A DNA stretch of 64,000 nt from Clostridium jeddahitimonense (lineage in GTDB: Bacteria > Bacillota > Clostridia > Clostridiales > Clostridiaceae), in assembly GCA_000753455.2 (NCBI GenBank), contig LM994670.1, positions 1,411,143-1,475,142 of the forward strand, given 5' to 3'. Within the stretch, counting starts at the first letter, position 1, and each line of letters starts with the position of its first letter. Shown here piece by piece: positions 10,119-20,959 of this stretch. The translations under genes were made by a program, and so were the position numbers. A model generated the notes under the pieces. It was not told the DNA's origin. It worked only from the letters and a program-made list of their open reading frames with translations, and made no database searches.

Positions 10119-11279
10119 ATGAAAAACATTTCAATTTTAGGGGCGACAGGCTCAATAGGAACACAAACACTAGATGTTATTAGAAATTCAACGAATAAAA
10201 TAAATCTTATAGGAATTACAGCAAACTCTTCTGTTAAGAAGGTAATTGAAATTATAGATGAATTCTCACCTAAATATGTAGCTATGATGGATAAAAATTG
10301 TGCTAAAGATATAAAAGATTATTGTGATGCAAATAATCTTAAGATAAAAGTATTAGGAGGAATTGAAGGTTTAATAGAAATAGCTTCATTAGAAGAAATT
10401 GATACAGTAGTTACTTCGGTAGTGGGGATGATAGGCTTAAAACCTACAATGGCAGCAATAGAAGCTGGAAAGGATATTGCTCTTGCAAATAAAGAAACAT
10501 TAGTAGTTGCAGGTGAACTTGTAATGAATAAAGCAAGAGAGAAGGGCGTTAAAATACTTCCTGTAGATTCTGAACATAGTGCTATATTTCAGTCATTAAG
10601 TGGGTATACTTCAAAAGATATAAATAAAATAATTCTAACTGCTTCAGGTGGACCATTTAGAGGAAAGAAATTAGAAGAACTTAAAAATGTTACAGTTCAT
10701 GAAGCACTAAAGCATCCTAAATGGAATATGGGAAAAAAGATATCTATTGATTCAGCTACCTTAATGAATAAAGGATTAGAAGTTATTGAAGCACATTACT
10801 TATTTGATTGTGATTATGACAATATCGAAATCGTTGTTCATCCACAAAGCATAATACATTCTATGGTAGAATACAATGATGCTAGTATTATAGCCCAACT
10901 AGGATCACCAGATATGAGATTGCCAATTCAATATGCTTTAAATTATCCAGATAGAGTAGAGAGAATTGCAAAACCTATAAGTTTTTATGAAATAGCAACA
11001 CTAACATTTGAAAAGCCTGATTTACATACTTTTAAATGTTTAGATCTTGCGTATAAAGCAGGAAAAGAGGGTGGGCTTGCTACTACTATTTTAAATGGTG
11101 CCAATGAGGAAGCAGTAGCATTATTATTAGAAGAAAAAATTAAGTTTTTACAAATTGCTGAGATAATTGAAGAATCATTGGAATACTTTAAAGAAGAAAA
11201 AAGTAATGAGTTAACTTTAGAAAATATTATAGATTTAGATTGCAGAGTAAGACAATATATAAGAAATAAATGGTATTAG
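10119..11279 (+). CDS. dxr: 1-deoxy-D-xylulose 5-phosphate reductoisomerase
   Basis: 386 residues. NADPH-binding motif GATGSIGTQTLDVI at the N-terminus, ALANKETLVVAG, the metal and substrate region LPVDSEHSAIFQ, TASGGPFRG and HPKWNMGKKISIDSATLMNKGLEVIEAH. First committed step of the MEP isoprenoid pathway; the flexible loop and metal ligands are intact. ATG follows GGAGGT. It is the first gene of dxr-rseP-ispG, so a second MEP enzyme lies in the same unit. Confidence 0.98.
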   Translation: MKNISILGATGSIGTQTLDVIRNSTNKINLIGITANSSVKKVIEIIDEFSPKYVAMMDKNCAKDIKDYCDANNLKIKVLGGIEGLIEIASLEEIDTVVTSVVGMIGLKPTMAAIEAGKDIALANKETLVVAGELVMNKAREKGVKILPVDSEHSAIFQSLSGYTSKDINKIILTASGGPFRGKKLEELKNVTVHEALKHPKWNMGKKISIDSATLMNKGLEVIEAHYLFDCDYDNIEIVVHPQSIIHSMVEYNDASIIAQLGSPDMRLPIQYALNYPDRVERIAKPISFYEIATLTFEKPDLHTFKCLDLAYKAGKEGGLATTILNGANEEAVALLLEEKIKFLQIAEIIEESLEYFKEEKSNELTLENIIDLDCRVRQYIRNKWY

Positions 11280-11290
11280 GAGGAAGGTAA

Positions 11291-12310
11291 GTGTATATAA
11301 TAGCAGCTATACTAGGCTTTAGTTTACTTATAATAGTCCATGAATTAGGACATTTCATTATGGCTAAGGTAAATGGAATAAAGGTAGAGGAATTTTCAAT
11401 AGGGATGGGCCCAGAGGTTTTTTCTCATAAAGGAAAAGAGACACAATATTCATTAAGACTATTCCCTATTGGGGGTTATGTTAAGATGTTAGGTGAGGAA
11501 GAAGTTATTGAGGATGAGAGAAGTTTCTCTAGTAAATCGCCAATAAGAAGGATTTCAGTTATCCTTGCTGGAGCAACTATGAATATACTTTTTGCATTGG
11601 TAATATTTACAGTGTTTTTCTTCAATAGAGGATTTAGCACTCAAACAGTAAGTAAGGTAGTAGAAAACTCGCCAGCATTTGAATCAGGATTGCAAGCAGG
11701 AGATACGATACTAAAGATTGATGGTTCAAAAGTTTTTACTCCTAGTGATGTCTCTATAGGGATTCAATTATCAAAGGGAGATAATGTAAATCTATTGGTA
11801 GATAGAAATGGGGAGAAAAAAGAATTATCTATTACCCCTAAGTTAGTAGAAGATAATGGAAGTCAAGTATATCAAATCGGATTTTATTATTCTGCTGTAG
11901 AAAAACCTACAATAGGAGAATCGATTAAAGCGACATTTAATGAAACAATATCTTTGGTTGGGCAGACATATAAGAGCTTAAAGCTATTAGTAACAGGTAA
12001 GCTTAACTTTAAAACTGATGTAGGAGGACCTGTGACTATAATAAAAATATCAGGTCAAGCAGCTAAAAGTGGAATATATACACTAGCATATTTCTTAGCG
12101 TTTATAAGTATAAATTTAGCAGTATTTAATTTATTACCATTCCCAGCTTTAGATGGAGGGTGGACAGTTATTTTACTTATAGAATTGATAACAAGAAGAA
12201 AGGTTCCAGATAAAATAGTTGGAGCTGTAAATTATGTTGGGTTTATGATTTTAATAGGATTTATGATAATAGTAACATTAAAAGATATAATTTTCCCAGT
12301 TAAACTTTAG
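11291..12310 (+). CDS. rseP: RIP-type site-2 metalloprotease RseP/RasP
   Basis: 339 residues from GTG 11291 behind AGGAGGAAGG. The first membrane helix contains the zinc motif HELGH. A central PDZ domain (about 110-190, SPAFESGLQAGDTILKIDG) follows, then the third-ligand motif NLLPFPALDGG. The family cleaves membrane-bound substrates such as anti-sigma factors and signal-peptide remnants. Between dxr and ispG, its usual clostridial neighbours. Confidence 0.95.
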   Translation: MYIIAAILGFSLLIIVHELGHFIMAKVNGIKVEEFSIGMGPEVFSHKGKETQYSLRLFPIGGYVKMLGEEEVIEDERSFSSKSPIRRISVILAGATMNILFALVIFTVFFFNRGFSTQTVSKVVENSPAFESGLQAGDTILKIDGSKVFTPSDVSIGIQLSKGDNVNLLVDRNGEKKELSITPKLVEDNGSQVYQIGFYYSAVEKPTIGESIKATFNETISLVGQTYKSLKLLVTGKLNFKTDVGGPVTIIKISGQAAKSGIYTLAYFLAFISINLAVFNLLPFPALDGGWTVILLIELITRRKVPDKIVGAVNYVGFMILIGFMIIVTLKDIIFPVKL

Positions 12311-12321
12311 GAGATGAAAAT

Positions 12322-13371
12322 ATGGAGAGAAAATTAACGAGAAAAGTTAAGGTTGGAAGTGTTTATGTTGGTGGAGATGCACCAGTAAGTATTCAATCTA
12401 TGACCAATACAGATACAAGAGATGTAGAATCAACTTTAGATCAGATAAGAGCATTACATGTAGCTGGATGTGAAATAATAAGATGTGCAGTTCCAGATAT
12501 GAAGGCAGCAGAAAGTTTAAAAGATATATGTGCAAATTCACCTATGCCGGTAGTAGCAGATATACATTTTGATTATAGGTTAGCACTTAAATCAATAGAA
12601 AATGGTGTATCTGCAATAAGATTAAATCCAGGTAATATTGGAAGTGTAGAAAGAGTTAAAATAGTAACTGAAGCAGCAAAAGAAAAAAATATTCCAATAA
12701 GAATTGGAGTTAACTCTGGATCTTTAGAAAAAGATATCTTAGAGAGAGATGGAAAACCAACAGCAAAGGGGTTAGTGGAATCGGCCCTAAGACATGTAAA
12801 GATATTAGAGGAATTAGATTTTTATGATATAGTAATTTCAATAAAATCTTCAGATGTTCCTATGATGATAGAAGCATATAGATTAATGAGCCAAAAATGT
12901 AATTATCCACTTCATTTAGGTGTAACTGAATCTGGAACAGTATTCAGAGGAACAATAAAGTCAACTTTAGGAATAGGCACATTATTAGCTGAAGGAATTG
13001 GAGATACAATTAGAGTATCATTAACAAGTGATCCTATAGAAGAAATAAAAGTTGCAAAAGAAATGCTTATTGCATTAGGGTTAAGAAAGCAAGGTATGAC
13101 TTTTGTATCTTGTCCTACATGTGGAAGAACACAAATTAATCTTATAAAGATTGCAGAAGAAGTTGAAAAAAGGCTTGAAAATTGTGATAAGAATATAAAG
13201 GTTGCAGTAATGGGGTGTGTTGTTAACGGACCAGGAGAAGCAAGGGAAGCTGATATAGGAATTGCTGGAGGAAATGGAGAAGGATTAATCTTCAAAAAAG
13301 GAGAAATAATTAAAAAGGTTAAGGAAGATGAATTAATTCAAGAGTTAATGAAAGAAATAGAGAAACTTTAA
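12322..13371 (+). CDS. ispG: 4-hydroxy-3-methylbut-2-en-1-yl diphosphate synthase
   Basis: 349 residues. TIM-barrel start (VYVGGDAPVSIQSMTNTDT) and the C-terminal 4Fe-4S ligands CPTCGRTQINL and MGCVVNGPGEA. It carries out the reductive ring-opening of MEcPP to HMBPP in the MEP pathway. It lies 11 bp after rseP and ends the operon at a strong terminator. Confidence 0.98.
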   Translation: MERKLTRKVKVGSVYVGGDAPVSIQSMTNTDTRDVESTLDQIRALHVAGCEIIRCAVPDMKAAESLKDICANSPMPVVADIHFDYRLALKSIENGVSAIRLNPGNIGSVERVKIVTEAAKEKNIPIRIGVNSGSLEKDILERDGKPTAKGLVESALRHVKILEELDFYDIVISIKSSDVPMMIEAYRLMSQKCNYPLHLGVTESGTVFRGTIKSTLGIGTLLAEGIGDTIRVSLTSDPIEEIKVAKEMLIALGLRKQGMTFVSCPTCGRTQINLIKIAEEVEKRLENCDKNIKVAVMGCVVNGPGEAREADIGIAGGNGEGLIFKKGEIIKKVKEDELIQELMKEIEKL

Positions 13372-13377
13372 TAAACA

Positions 13378-13415
13378 GAGGATACATTTTAAACTTTAAA
13401 ATGTATCCTTTTTTT
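13378..13415 (+). terminator. Intrinsic terminator after ispG
   Basis: Perfect 13-bp stem GGATACATTTTAA (13380-13392) / TTAAAATGTATCC (13396-13408) with a 3-nt loop, then a T tract. Confidence 0.93.
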
Positions 13416-13441
13416 ATTATTATAAAAATGTAGAGAGGAAG

Positions 13442-14410
13442 ATGATTAGTATGATTACTAAAAATATAGATGATATAAAGATAGGACTTGTTTTATCAGG
13501 GGGAGGAGCTAAAGGTGCATATGAAGCTGGTGTTTTTAAAGCTATAGAAAGTTTAGATATAGCTAAAAATATATCGGTTGTATCAGGAACCTCTATAGGG
13601 ACTGTTAATGGATTAATGTTCTTAATGGATGATAGCGATATAGTAGAGTCTAGCTGGGCTAGTGTAAATTATTCAAGATTTATTTTAAATGAAGATAGTG
13701 TAAGAAATAAAAATATAACTGATGCTATAAAAAGAATATATACTGGTGAAAAAGCTACAATAGAAACTTTATTTGCTAGACAAGGAGATATAGGGTTATT
13801 ATCTCAATCAGGAGTTAGACAATTTATAGAGGAATATATAAATTTAAATATTATAAAAGAGTGTAGTAGGACTATATATGCATGTGCTTATAATATTGGA
13901 TTAGAACATCCAGAGTATTTTAAGTTGAATGATTACTCAAATGATGAAGCAATAGATATAATATTAGCATCATGTGCAATTCCTTTTATTTTTAAACCAA
14001 TAAAGATTAATGGATACAAATATGCAGATGGAGGAATTAATAATCCTAAATATGCAAATAAAAATGCTGATAATGTACCAATAAAGCCTATTATTAATCA
14101 TGATTGTGATTTGATAATAGTAATTTATTTATCTCATAGAGATAAAATTGATAAAAAGTATTTTGAAAATAATAATATAGTTGAAATATATCCTTCAGCT
14201 CATTTAGAAACAATTCAAGGTATTGGAACAATAAATTTAAATCAATCTACATTGAGTGACAGGATAGATTTAGGGTATAGAGACGGCTTAGTTGCTTTAT
14301 CACCTATTGTAGTAGCTTTATTAAAAGGAAAGAGTATTAAAAATTTAATAGAGACACATAATGAAAGTAATAAGATATTATTGAATAAATTTAGAATGTT
14401 TAATTCATAA
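13442..14410 (+). CDS. Patatin-like phospholipase
   Basis: 322 residues. Patatin hallmarks are all visible: oxyanion loop SGGGAKGAYEAG, nucleophile elbow GTSIG, and the Asp of the Ser-Asp dyad in DGG (YADGGINNP). No signal peptide is visible, so a cytoplasmic lipid acyl hydrolase is likely; the substrate is unknown. Start is uncertain: ATG 13442 is only 3 nt from GAGG, whereas ATG 13451 is 12 nt from it. It sits alone between ispG and polC. Confidence 0.85.
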   Translation: MISMITKNIDDIKIGLVLSGGGAKGAYEAGVFKAIESLDIAKNISVVSGTSIGTVNGLMFLMDDSDIVESSWASVNYSRFILNEDSVRNKNITDAIKRIYTGEKATIETLFARQGDIGLLSQSGVRQFIEEYINLNIIKECSRTIYACAYNIGLEHPEYFKLNDYSNDEAIDIILASCAIPFIFKPIKINGYKYADGGINNPKYANKNADNVPIKPIINHDCDLIIVIYLSHRDKIDKKYFENNNIVEIYPSAHLETIQGIGTINLNQSTLSDRIDLGYRDGLVALSPIVVALLKGKSIKNLIETHNESNKILLNKFRMFNS

Positions 14411-14465
14411 AGGTATACTTAGAAATTAATACAAGTTTTAAATTTATTTAAGAAAAATAAAATTG

Positions 14466-14474
14466 TGTTATAAT
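14466..14474 (+). promoter_or_regulatory. Extended -10 element of polC
   Basis: TGt then perfect TATAAT (14469-14474), with no good -35 at the right distance. Gives a start near 14481 and a short leader to ATG 14515. Confidence 0.5.
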
Positions 14475-14514
14475 AATGTAGTTGCTTATTTATAAAGTTG
14501 ATTGGGGGTGCAAT

Positions 14515-17500
14515 ATGAGCGAAGATGTTTTAAAAAAGTTAACCCTTGAAATAAATAAACATGAAAGCTTAGAAGATAAAGATCTTAAAATAATAAAATT
14601 TCAATTTTTAAAAAAAAGTAATATATTGAAAGTTGTTTTAAGAGGAAAAGAAAAATTAGCTATAGAAGAGGAACAGTTAATAAAAAATATTATATGTAAA
14701 ACTCTTAGAATAAAAATTACTGTTGAAGTAATTTTCTATAGAGATGCTAGTGATATAAACTTAGAAGAAGTTATAGAAGAACACTGGGTAGAATGTATAT
14801 CAGATATAATTAAAAAGACGCCTCTATGCAGGACATTATTATTAAATTGCAAGAAGGTAGTAAAAGATAATAAGGTTTTAGTGCTTAATGGTTATGATAA
14901 ACTTACGGAACATTTAAATTCTAAAGATGGTAGTAAAAATATAGAAAATAGCATAAGACTTATTTTTGGAATTAATTGTAGGGTTGAAGTGAAGTTTGAT
15001 CAATCGATGGAGGTAGTAATATCTCCAGAAGAAGCAGCGAGAAAAGAAAGAGAATTAATAGCTAAAGCTATGTCAGATAGGGCTAAAGAGGTTAGTTCAG
15101 CACCACAAGCTGCTAAACCTAATAAGCCAGCAGAGAAGAAGCCTTATGAGAAGAAGGAAAATACATATAAAAGAGAAGCTAAAGCAGAAAATGCTATCTA
15201 TGGTAGAAATATTTCTATTGAAGCTACTGCTATTAGAGAAATAAATGAGACTTCCGGATATGTTGCTGTACTTGGAGAAGTATTTAAAGTGGAAACAATG
15301 GAAACAAAAACTGGAAAAATAATATTAACTTTCTTCATAACAGACTTTACAGGATCTATAATAGTTAAATGCTTCTTAAAACCTCAAGAGAAAGATGAAG
15401 TTCTTGATAACATTAAAAAGGGACTTTATTGTAAAGTAAGAGGAGAAGCTGTATATGATTCTTATGCAAGAGAAGTTGTCCTTATGGGTAGAGATATCTT
15501 AAAGATGAAGAAGATAGAAAGAATGGATGGAGCAGATGAAAAAAGAGTAGAGCTTCATTGTCATACGACTATGAGTGCTATGGATGGGGTTACCCCTGTA
15601 ACTAAGATAATTGAAAGGGCTGCGAAATGGGGACATCCTGCAGTAGCAATTACAGACCATGGTGTTGTTCAAGCTTTCCCTGATGCTCAAATTGCTGCTA
15701 AAAAAAATAAAATTAAAGTGCTATATGGAGTTGAAGGATATTTAGTAGATGATGGTGTTCCGTTAGCTCTAAATGAAAAGGGACAAAATCTTGATGATAC
15801 ATATGTTGTTTTTGATTTAGAAACAACAGGATTTTCACCTAAAAACGACTCTATAATTGAAATTGGTGCTGTTAAGATAAAAAATGGAGTAATAATAGAT
15901 AACTTTAGTGAATTTGTAAATCCTAGAAGAGCTATACCGTATAAGATAACAGAATTAACAGGAATAACAGAAGATATGGTAAGAGATGCAAAAAGTATAC
16001 ATGATGTGCTTCCAAGATTTTTAGAGTTTATTGGAGATGCAGTTGTAGTTGCACATAACGCTAGCTTTGACTGTAGCTTTATAGCTAAGAATAGTAATGA
16101 TTTAGGGTTAGAATTCTCACCTACAGTAGTTGATACAGTACAGGTTTGTAGATTCTTATATCCTGAATTAAAGTCTGTAAAATTAAATTTAGTAGCAAAG
16201 TATTTAGGAATTAAACTTGAAAGTCATCATAGAGCAGTAGATGATGCTAAGGCTACGGCAGATATATTATTAGAGTGTATTAAAAAGATAAAAGAAGAGC
16301 TAGAAATAGAAACTTTATTAGAATTAAACAAAGTTTTCTTAGAGAAAGTAGATATAAAGAAATTGCCAACTTATCATATTATTATATTAGCTAAAAATCA
16401 AGAAGGTATAAAAAGCTTATATAAACTTGTTTCAGAGGCTCATATAGATAACTTTTTTAGAAGACCGAGAACTAAAAAGTCAAAGCTTATGGAAATGAGA
16501 GATGGTTTGATAATTGGAGGAGCTTGTGAGGCAGGACAAATCTATAGGTCTGTAATTGGTGGACAAAGTGATGAAGAAATTAAAGAGATAATGAGTTTTT
16601 ATGACTATGTGGAGATTCAACCTATAGAAAATAATGCATACCTTATAGAAAAAGGAAATGTTAAGGATGAAAATGAGCTTAGGGAAATTAATAGGAAGAT
16701 TTATAACCTGGCAAAGGAAATAAATAAACCGACAGTGGCCACTGGAGATGTTCATTTTTTAGAACCTTATGATGAAGCTTTTAGACGTATAATAATGGCA
16801 GGGCAAGGTTTTGGTGATGCAGATAGTCAGCCACCGTTATATTTTAAAACTACTGAAGAGATGTTAAAGGAATTTTCATATTTAGGTACTGAAATTGCAA
16901 AAGAGGTAGTAATTAAAAATCCACAAGCAATAGCAGATTCTATAGACGTTGTAAAACCTATACCGGATGAAACCTATCCACCTAAAATTGAAGGTGCTGA
17001 TGATGATATTAGAAATATGACTATGAACAAAGTACACTCAATTTATGGAGAGAATTTACCAGAAGTTGTTCAAAAAAGATTGGACAAAGAATTAAATTCC
17101 ATTATTAATAATGGATATGCTGTGCTTTATCTTATAGCACAAAAGTTAGTAGCGAAATCATATTCTGATGGTTATTTAGTTGGTTCAAGAGGATCAGTTG
17201 GGTCTTCATTTGTTGCTACTATGTCAGATATAACAGAAGTTAATGGGTTACCACCACACTATGTATGTCCGAAATGCAAAAAGTCACATTTCTTTTTGGA
17301 TGGATCAGTAAGTTCAGGGGCTGACTTAGATGATAAAGATTGCCCTGATTGTGGAGTTCCATATATTAAAGATGGTCATGATATTCCTTTCGAAACCTTC
17401 CTTGGTTTTGAAGGTGATAAGGAACCAGATATAGATTTAAACTTTTCTGGAGATAACCAAGGTGATATACATAAATATACAGAAGTATTATTTGGAAAAG

Positions 17501-18849
17501 GGTATGTATTTAAGGCAGGTACAATAGGTACAGTAGCAGAGAAAACTGCTTATGGATTTGTTAAGAAATACTTAGATCAAAAAGGTATTCAGGTATCTCA
17601 AGCAGAAATAGAGAGGTTGACAATCGGATGTACTGGAATTAAAAGAACTACAGGCCAACATCCCGGGGGGATTATGGTTGTACCTAATTATACTGAAGTA
17701 TATAATTTTACACCAATACAAAGACCAGCAGATGATTCAACTTCAGATGTTACAACAACACACTTTGATTATCACTCAATATCAGGTAGATTACTTAAGT
17801 TAGATATACTTGGGCACGACGATCCGACGGTGCTTAGAATGCTTCAAGATATTACTGGAGTAGATCCTAAGACTATACCGTTGAATGATAAAAAAGTACT
17901 ATCGTTATTTACATCACCAGATGCTTTAGGAGTTACTAAAGAAGAATTAGGATGCGAAGTTGGTTCGTATGGGTTGCCTGAGTTTGGTACTAAGTTCGTA
18001 AGACAAATGCTTGTAGACACTCAACCACAAACTTTTTCGGACTTAGTAAGAATATCAGGACTTTCGCATGGGACTGACGTTTGGCTTAATAATGCTCAGT
18101 ATTTTATCAAAGAAGGTTATACAACACTTAGAGATTGTATAGCAACAAGAGATGATATTATGGTCTATCTTATGTATAAAGGTGTAGAACCTAAAACTGC
18201 TTTTACAATAATGGAAAGTGTAAGAAAAGGTAAAGGGCTTACTGAAGATTTTGAGAAGACCATGAAAGAAAATAATGTTGAGGATTGGTATATAGAAAGT
18301 TGTAAGAGAATTAAATACATGTTCCCGAAAGGTCATGCCGTTGCGTATGTAATGATGGCTGTTAGAGTTGCTTATTTTAAAGTTTATTATCCGCTTGCTT
18401 ATTATGCAACATATTTTACTGTAAGAGGTGCAGATGACTTTGATGCTGATTTAATATGTAAAGGTGAAGGGGCTATACATGCTAAGTTACAAGAGTTATA
18501 TTCCCTTGGAAATAATGCAACTGTAAAAGATAAAGGATTAATTACAGTGCTTGAATTATCTTTTGAAATGTATAAGAGAGGATTTAATATGCTAAAAGTT
18601 GACTTGTACAAATCTGATGCAACGAAATTTTTAATTATTGATAATGCTTTAAGACCTCCATTGAGTTCACTTCAAGGGGTTGGAGTTAATGCTGCTAAAG
18701 CTATAGCTGAGGCGAGAGTTAATGGTGAATTCATTTCTAAAGAGGATTTAAGACTTAGAACGAAGGTTTCTAAAACTGTTATTGAGACATTAGGTAATCA
18801 TGGATGTTTAGAGGGAATGTCAGAAACTAACCAATTATCATTATTCTAA
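14515..18849 (+). CDS. polC: DNA polymerase III PolC-type alpha subunit
   Basis: 1444 residues from ATG 14515, preceded by TTGGGGGTG; an in-frame start at 14482 lacks an SD. Order of domains: N-terminal region and OB fold (about 1-340), PHP domain with [11 protein letters not shown] (about 343) split by an inserted DEDDh 3'-5' exonuclease (VFDLETTGF, about 431-590, ending [12 protein letters not shown]), then a four-cysteine zinc motif (CPKCKKSH...CPDCG, about 918) and the palm with [13 protein letters not shown] (about 971), TTGQHPGG and a C-terminal helix-hairpin region. This is the leading-strand replicative polymerase of low-GC Gram-positives. Confidence 0.98.
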   Translation: MSEDVLKKLTLEINKHESLEDKDLKIIKFQFLKKSNILKVVLRGKEKLAIEEEQLIKNIICKTLRIKITVEVIFYRDASDINLEEVIEEHWVECISDIIKKTPLCRTLLLNCKKVVKDNKVLVLNGYDKLTEHLNSKDGSKNIENSIRLIFGINCRVEVKFDQSMEVVISPEEAARKERELIAKAMSDRAKEVSSAPQAAKPNKPAEKKPYEKKENTYKREAKAENAIYGRNISIEATAIREINETSGYVAVLGEVFKVETMETKTGKIILTFFITDFTGSIIVKCFLKPQEKDEVLDNIKKGLYCKVRGEAVYDSYAREVVLMGRDILKMKKIERMDGADEKRVELHCHTTMSAMDGVTPVTKIIERAAKWGHPAVAITDHGVVQAFPDAQIAAKKNKIKVLYGVEGYLVDDGVPLALNEKGQNLDDTYVVFDLETTGFSPKNDSIIEIGAVKIKNGVIIDNFSEFVNPRRAIPYKITELTGITEDMVRDAKSIHDVLPRFLEFIGDAVVVAHNASFDCSFIAKNSNDLGLEFSPTVVDTVQVCRFLYPELKSVKLNLVAKYLGIKLESHHRAVDDAKATADILLECIKKIKEELEIETLLELNKVFLEKVDIKKLPTYHIIILAKNQEGIKSLYKLVSEAHIDNFFRRPRTKKSKLMEMRDGLIIGGACEAGQIYRSVIGGQSDEEIKEIMSFYDYVEIQPIENNAYLIEKGNVKDENELREINRKIYNLAKEINKPTVATGDVHFLEPYDEAFRRIIMAGQGFGDADSQPPLYFKTTEEMLKEFSYLGTEIAKEVVIKNPQAIADSIDVVKPIPDETYPPKIEGADDDIRNMTMNKVHSIYGENLPEVVQKRLDKELNSIINNGYAVLYLIAQKLVAKSYSDGYLVGSRGSVGSSFVATMSDITEVNGLPPHYVCPKCKKSHFFLDGSVSSGADLDDKDCPDCGVPYIKDGHDIPFETFLGFEGDKEPDIDLNFSGDNQGDIHKYTEVLFGKGYVFKAGTIGTVAEKTAYGFVKKYLDQKGIQVSQAEIERLTIGCTGIKRTTGQHPGGIMVVPNYTEVYNFTPIQRPADDSTSDVTTTHFDYHSISGRLLKLDILGHDDPTVLRMLQDITGVDPKTIPLNDKKVLSLFTSPDALGVTKEELGCEVGSYGLPEFGTKFVRQMLVDTQPQTFSDLVRISGLSHGTDVWLNNAQYFIKEGYTTLRDCIATRDDIMVYLMYKGVEPKTAFTIMESVRKGKGLTEDFEKTMKENNVEDWYIESCKRIKYMFPKGHAVAYVMMAVRVAYFKVYYPLAYYATYFTVRGADDFDADLICKGEGAIHAKLQELYSLGNNATVKDKGLITVLELSFEMYKRGFNMLKVDLYKSDATKFLIIDNALRPPLSSLQGVGVNAAKAIAEARVNGEFISKEDLRLRTKVSKTVIETLGNHGCLEGMSETNQLSLF

Positions 18850-18861
18850 AATATACATACT

Positions 18862-18901
18862 AAAGACTAATTGAAAAAAATTTTTCAATTAGTCTTTTTT
18901 A
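18862..18901 (+). terminator. Intrinsic terminator after polC
   Basis: Perfect 17-bp stem: 18862-18878 pairs with 18881-18897 around a 2-nt centre, followed by a T tract. Confidence 0.92.
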
Positions 18902-18967
18902 CTATATATGAACAATTAGCAGTGAATAAACATAAAATATTTATAAGCAATATCAAGGGAGTTAAAT

Positions 18968-19759
18968 GTGAATTATAGTAATCTTTATAATTTGATAGGT
19001 CTTAATCAAGAAATAAATAGACTACAAAGACAAGTAAGTTTAGGGTGGGAAAAAGAGTTTAGAACTTTGAAGTGGTTAGGTTTAAATGATGGTATGAATA
19101 TATTAGACTTAGGAGCCGGACCTGGTTTTTTTTCAGAGCATTTACTAGAGAATTTGCCAAATTGCAAAGTGACTTTATTAGAGCCAGATGCTGATTTAAT
19201 GAATTTTGCTAAAGATAATTTAAGTAAGTATGAAGGTAGGGTTAAGTTCAAAGAAGAATCTGTATATAATAACACTCTTCAAGAAGAAAAATATGATTTT
19301 GTTGTAAGTAGATTTGTATTTCAGCATCTAGAAGATCCTATAGCTGCAAGTAAGGAAATTTATAGGGTATTAAAATATGGTGGAATAGTATCAGTTATAG
19401 ATTCAGATAGAGGAATATGGGGAATAAGTGAGCCAGATATATTAAAGAATGAAAGAAATATATTAGGACGCTTAGAGAAAAAAACTAGATGGAATAGAGA
19501 AGTTGGAAGGAAACTTCTAAAAATATTAAAGCTAGGTGGGTTTAATGGATTAGATTTTGAAGCAGTAGCTATTCACAGTGATATTGTTGGAGTTAATAGT
19601 ATTGCGGGAGAAATGAATATTACCAATGAGGATATTAAAAACTTATCAAGAATAAACCCAAAATTGGCTCAGCTGTTAAAACAAAGTAAAGATATGATTA
19701 GTTCAAAAAATACAATAGTTATTCTAATAAATTTAATTGCTAAAGGTGTTAAAGGGTAG
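18968..19759 (+). CDS. Class I SAM-dependent methyltransferase
   Basis: 263 residues from GTG 18968 behind AAGGGAG; an overlapping ATG at 18966 is followed at once by a stop in its frame. Motif I DLGAGPGFFSEHLL, an acidic residue in LLEPDADL, and the post-motif II SRFVFQHLEDP identify a Methyltransf-type Rossmann domain in the first 160 residues. The C-terminal 100 residues are divergent. The substrate cannot be told. It is separated from polC by a terminator. Confidence 0.82.
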   Translation: MNYSNLYNLIGLNQEINRLQRQVSLGWEKEFRTLKWLGLNDGMNILDLGAGPGFFSEHLLENLPNCKVTLLEPDADLMNFAKDNLSKYEGRVKFKEESVYNNTLQEEKYDFVVSRFVFQHLEDPIAASKEIYRVLKYGGIVSVIDSDRGIWGISEPDILKNERNILGRLEKKTRWNREVGRKLLKILKLGGFNGLDFEAVAIHSDIVGVNSIAGEMNITNEDIKNLSRINPKLAQLLKQSKDMISSKNTIVILINLIAKGVKG

Positions 19760-19774
19760 TTTATATAATAAATT

Positions 19775-19818
19775 ATAAGGCTTAAAAAGAATAAATATAT
19801 CTTCTTAAGCCTTTATTT
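19775..19818. terminator. Bidirectional terminator between methyltransferase and 52-aa gene
   Basis: AAGGCTTAA (19777-19785) pairs with TTAAGCCTT (19805-19813), with extra pairing inside. It lies between two convergent genes and touches the stop of the minus-strand one. Confidence 0.75.
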
Positions 19819-19976
19819 TAATTACCCCACCATTTAGGTAACATTATTTTATAGGTTGGTTCTTTGTAATCATAGGACTTAAAGTCATAGGAACCAAACA
19901 ATGACATACTGTATATTATGTTGCTTATTAAATTAAGTTGTAGAAAAACTAAAAGTATAAAAGTTAACTTTTTCAT
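19818..19976 (-). CDS. Small secreted or membrane-anchored peptide, 52 aa
   Basis: ATG at 19976 reads leftwards to TAA at 19818-19820, 52 residues. A textbook SD AAGGAGAT (complement of 19983-19990) sits 6 nt upstream. The peptide starts MKKLTFILLVFLQLNLISNI, a basic end plus one hydrophobic helix, followed by a Tyr-rich polar tail that ends PKWWGN. A signal peptide or single membrane anchor is likely. I do not recognise a family. It ends at a good convergent terminator, which together with the SD makes it a credible gene. Confidence 0.65.
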   Translation of the reverse strand: MKKLTFILLVFLQLNLISNIIYSMSLFGSYDFKSYDYKEPTYKIMLPKWWGN

Positions 19977-20041
19977 TTTAATATCTCCTTATATATTTAT
20001 TAAAAAACTAAAATTATATTATTAATAGTATTAGTAATAAA

Positions 20042-20071
20042 GTGACATATTATAAATATAAAAAGTATAAA
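20042..20071 (+). promoter_or_regulatory. Possible promoter of the 38-aa gene
   Basis: GTGACA (20042-20047), 18 bp, TATAAA (20066-20071). Moderate match in AT-rich DNA. Confidence 0.3.
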
Positions 20072-20110
20072 ATTTTTAATAAGAATTAAATTATAAGAGG
20101 AGTAGTAAAA

Positions 20111-20227
20111 ATGAAAAAAAGAGATCACAAAATAGAAAGTAAAAATAAGGATGGGTTAAATAGTAAAGAAAAAATAGATTCGACAGTGGCTTACAGAAAT
20201 TATTATCCTAATGACAAGAAAGTATAA
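20111..20227 (+). CDS. Small hydrophilic protein, 38 aa
   Basis: ATG 20111 to TAA 20225-20227, preceded by AGAGGAGT at about 20097-20104. The product begins MKKRDHKIESKNKDG and ends YYPNDKKV; it is highly charged, lysine-rich, has no hydrophobic segment, and contains no recognisable motif. Evidence for expression is the SD and a candidate promoter only. Homologues in related clostridia would settle whether it is real. Confidence 0.4.
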   Translation: MKKRDHKIESKNKDGLNSKEKIDSTVAYRNYYPNDKKV

Positions 20228-20367
20228 ACGTTATATAGTATAAGTGATAAAATTTAGAAAAAGTATATAAATTGAAGGAATAGGACATAATTTTGAAGGA
20301 TTAGATGTCTTAGAAAAACTTATAAAGAGTACATAAATTAATTTAAAATTAAAATTTTAATATAATA

Positions 20368-20410
20368 TAAAAAACGCTATTGCAATTATTATATGCAATA
20401 GCATTTTTTT
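20368..20410. terminator. Bidirectional terminator left of the zinc-ribbon gene
   Basis: GCTATTGCA (20376-20384) pairs with TGCAATAGC (20394-20402); A run on the left and T run on the right allow termination from either side. Confidence 0.85.
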
Positions 20411-20831
20411 ATGTTCTAAAATCAAATTTTGTTGAACATTTTTTACAAGTAACTACGATATTTCCTTTTCCTCTTGGTAATCTTAGTTTTTGCTTACAGT
20501 TTGGACATTTTGTAATCTTATAATTTTTCTTTTCGTTTACCCAATAATTAAAGTTTTTAAATACTTTAGAAAGATTGCTTAAGTTATAAACAGGTAAATT
20601 ATAAGGGATAGATTTTCCAAACTTTGATAATAACTTATTTGTGTAAGTGTAGAATATATTGTATTCTTCTCTTCTTTTATATATTTTTTTTGAAAAAGCT
20701 CTATAAAAAGCAAATACTAATAATATAATAGAAAAAACTCTAGTAATATCCCATATATTAAAAATACAAGATATTAAAATAAGGAATAATGAGAGTAAAT
20801 CTACTCCATAAGTACCTTCTAAAAATTTCAT
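20409..20831 (-). CDS. Small membrane protein with C-terminal zinc ribbon
   Basis: 140 residues from ATG 20831, which has AGGAGTG upstream; the longer frame to 20891 has no SD. An N-terminal hydrophobic pair of helices (GVDLLSLFLILISCIFNIW and RVFSIILLVFAFYRAF) is followed by a basic cytoplasmic stretch and a zinc ribbon CPNCKQKLRLPRGKG...CKKCSTKF near the end. This ribbon type is common in small clostridial proteins of unknown role. It runs opposite to its neighbours and ends on a bidirectional terminator. Confidence 0.7.
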   Translation of the reverse strand: MKFLEGTYGVDLLSLFLILISCIFNIWDITRVFSIILLVFAFYRAFSKKIYKRREEYNIFYTYTNKLLSKFGKSIPYNLPVYNLSNLSKVFKNFNYWVNEKKNYKITKCPNCKQKLRLPRGKGNIVVTCKKCSTKFDFRT

Positions 20832-20959
20832 ATAATCACTCCTAAAATCTTTAATTAGATATATTATAGTATAAAAATGTTTTTGGGACAATTTCTTATA
20901 CTGAATAAAAAGTTAATAAATAATTAATTTTAATAGGAATGATGTAATTAGCTTAAGTA

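Noticed and set aside
20271..20336. 21-codon stretch reading IEGIGHNFEGLDVLEKLIKST
   Set aside because: Looks protein-like, perhaps a gene remnant, but is preceded directly by a stop, has no start codon, and I do not recognise a parent gene.
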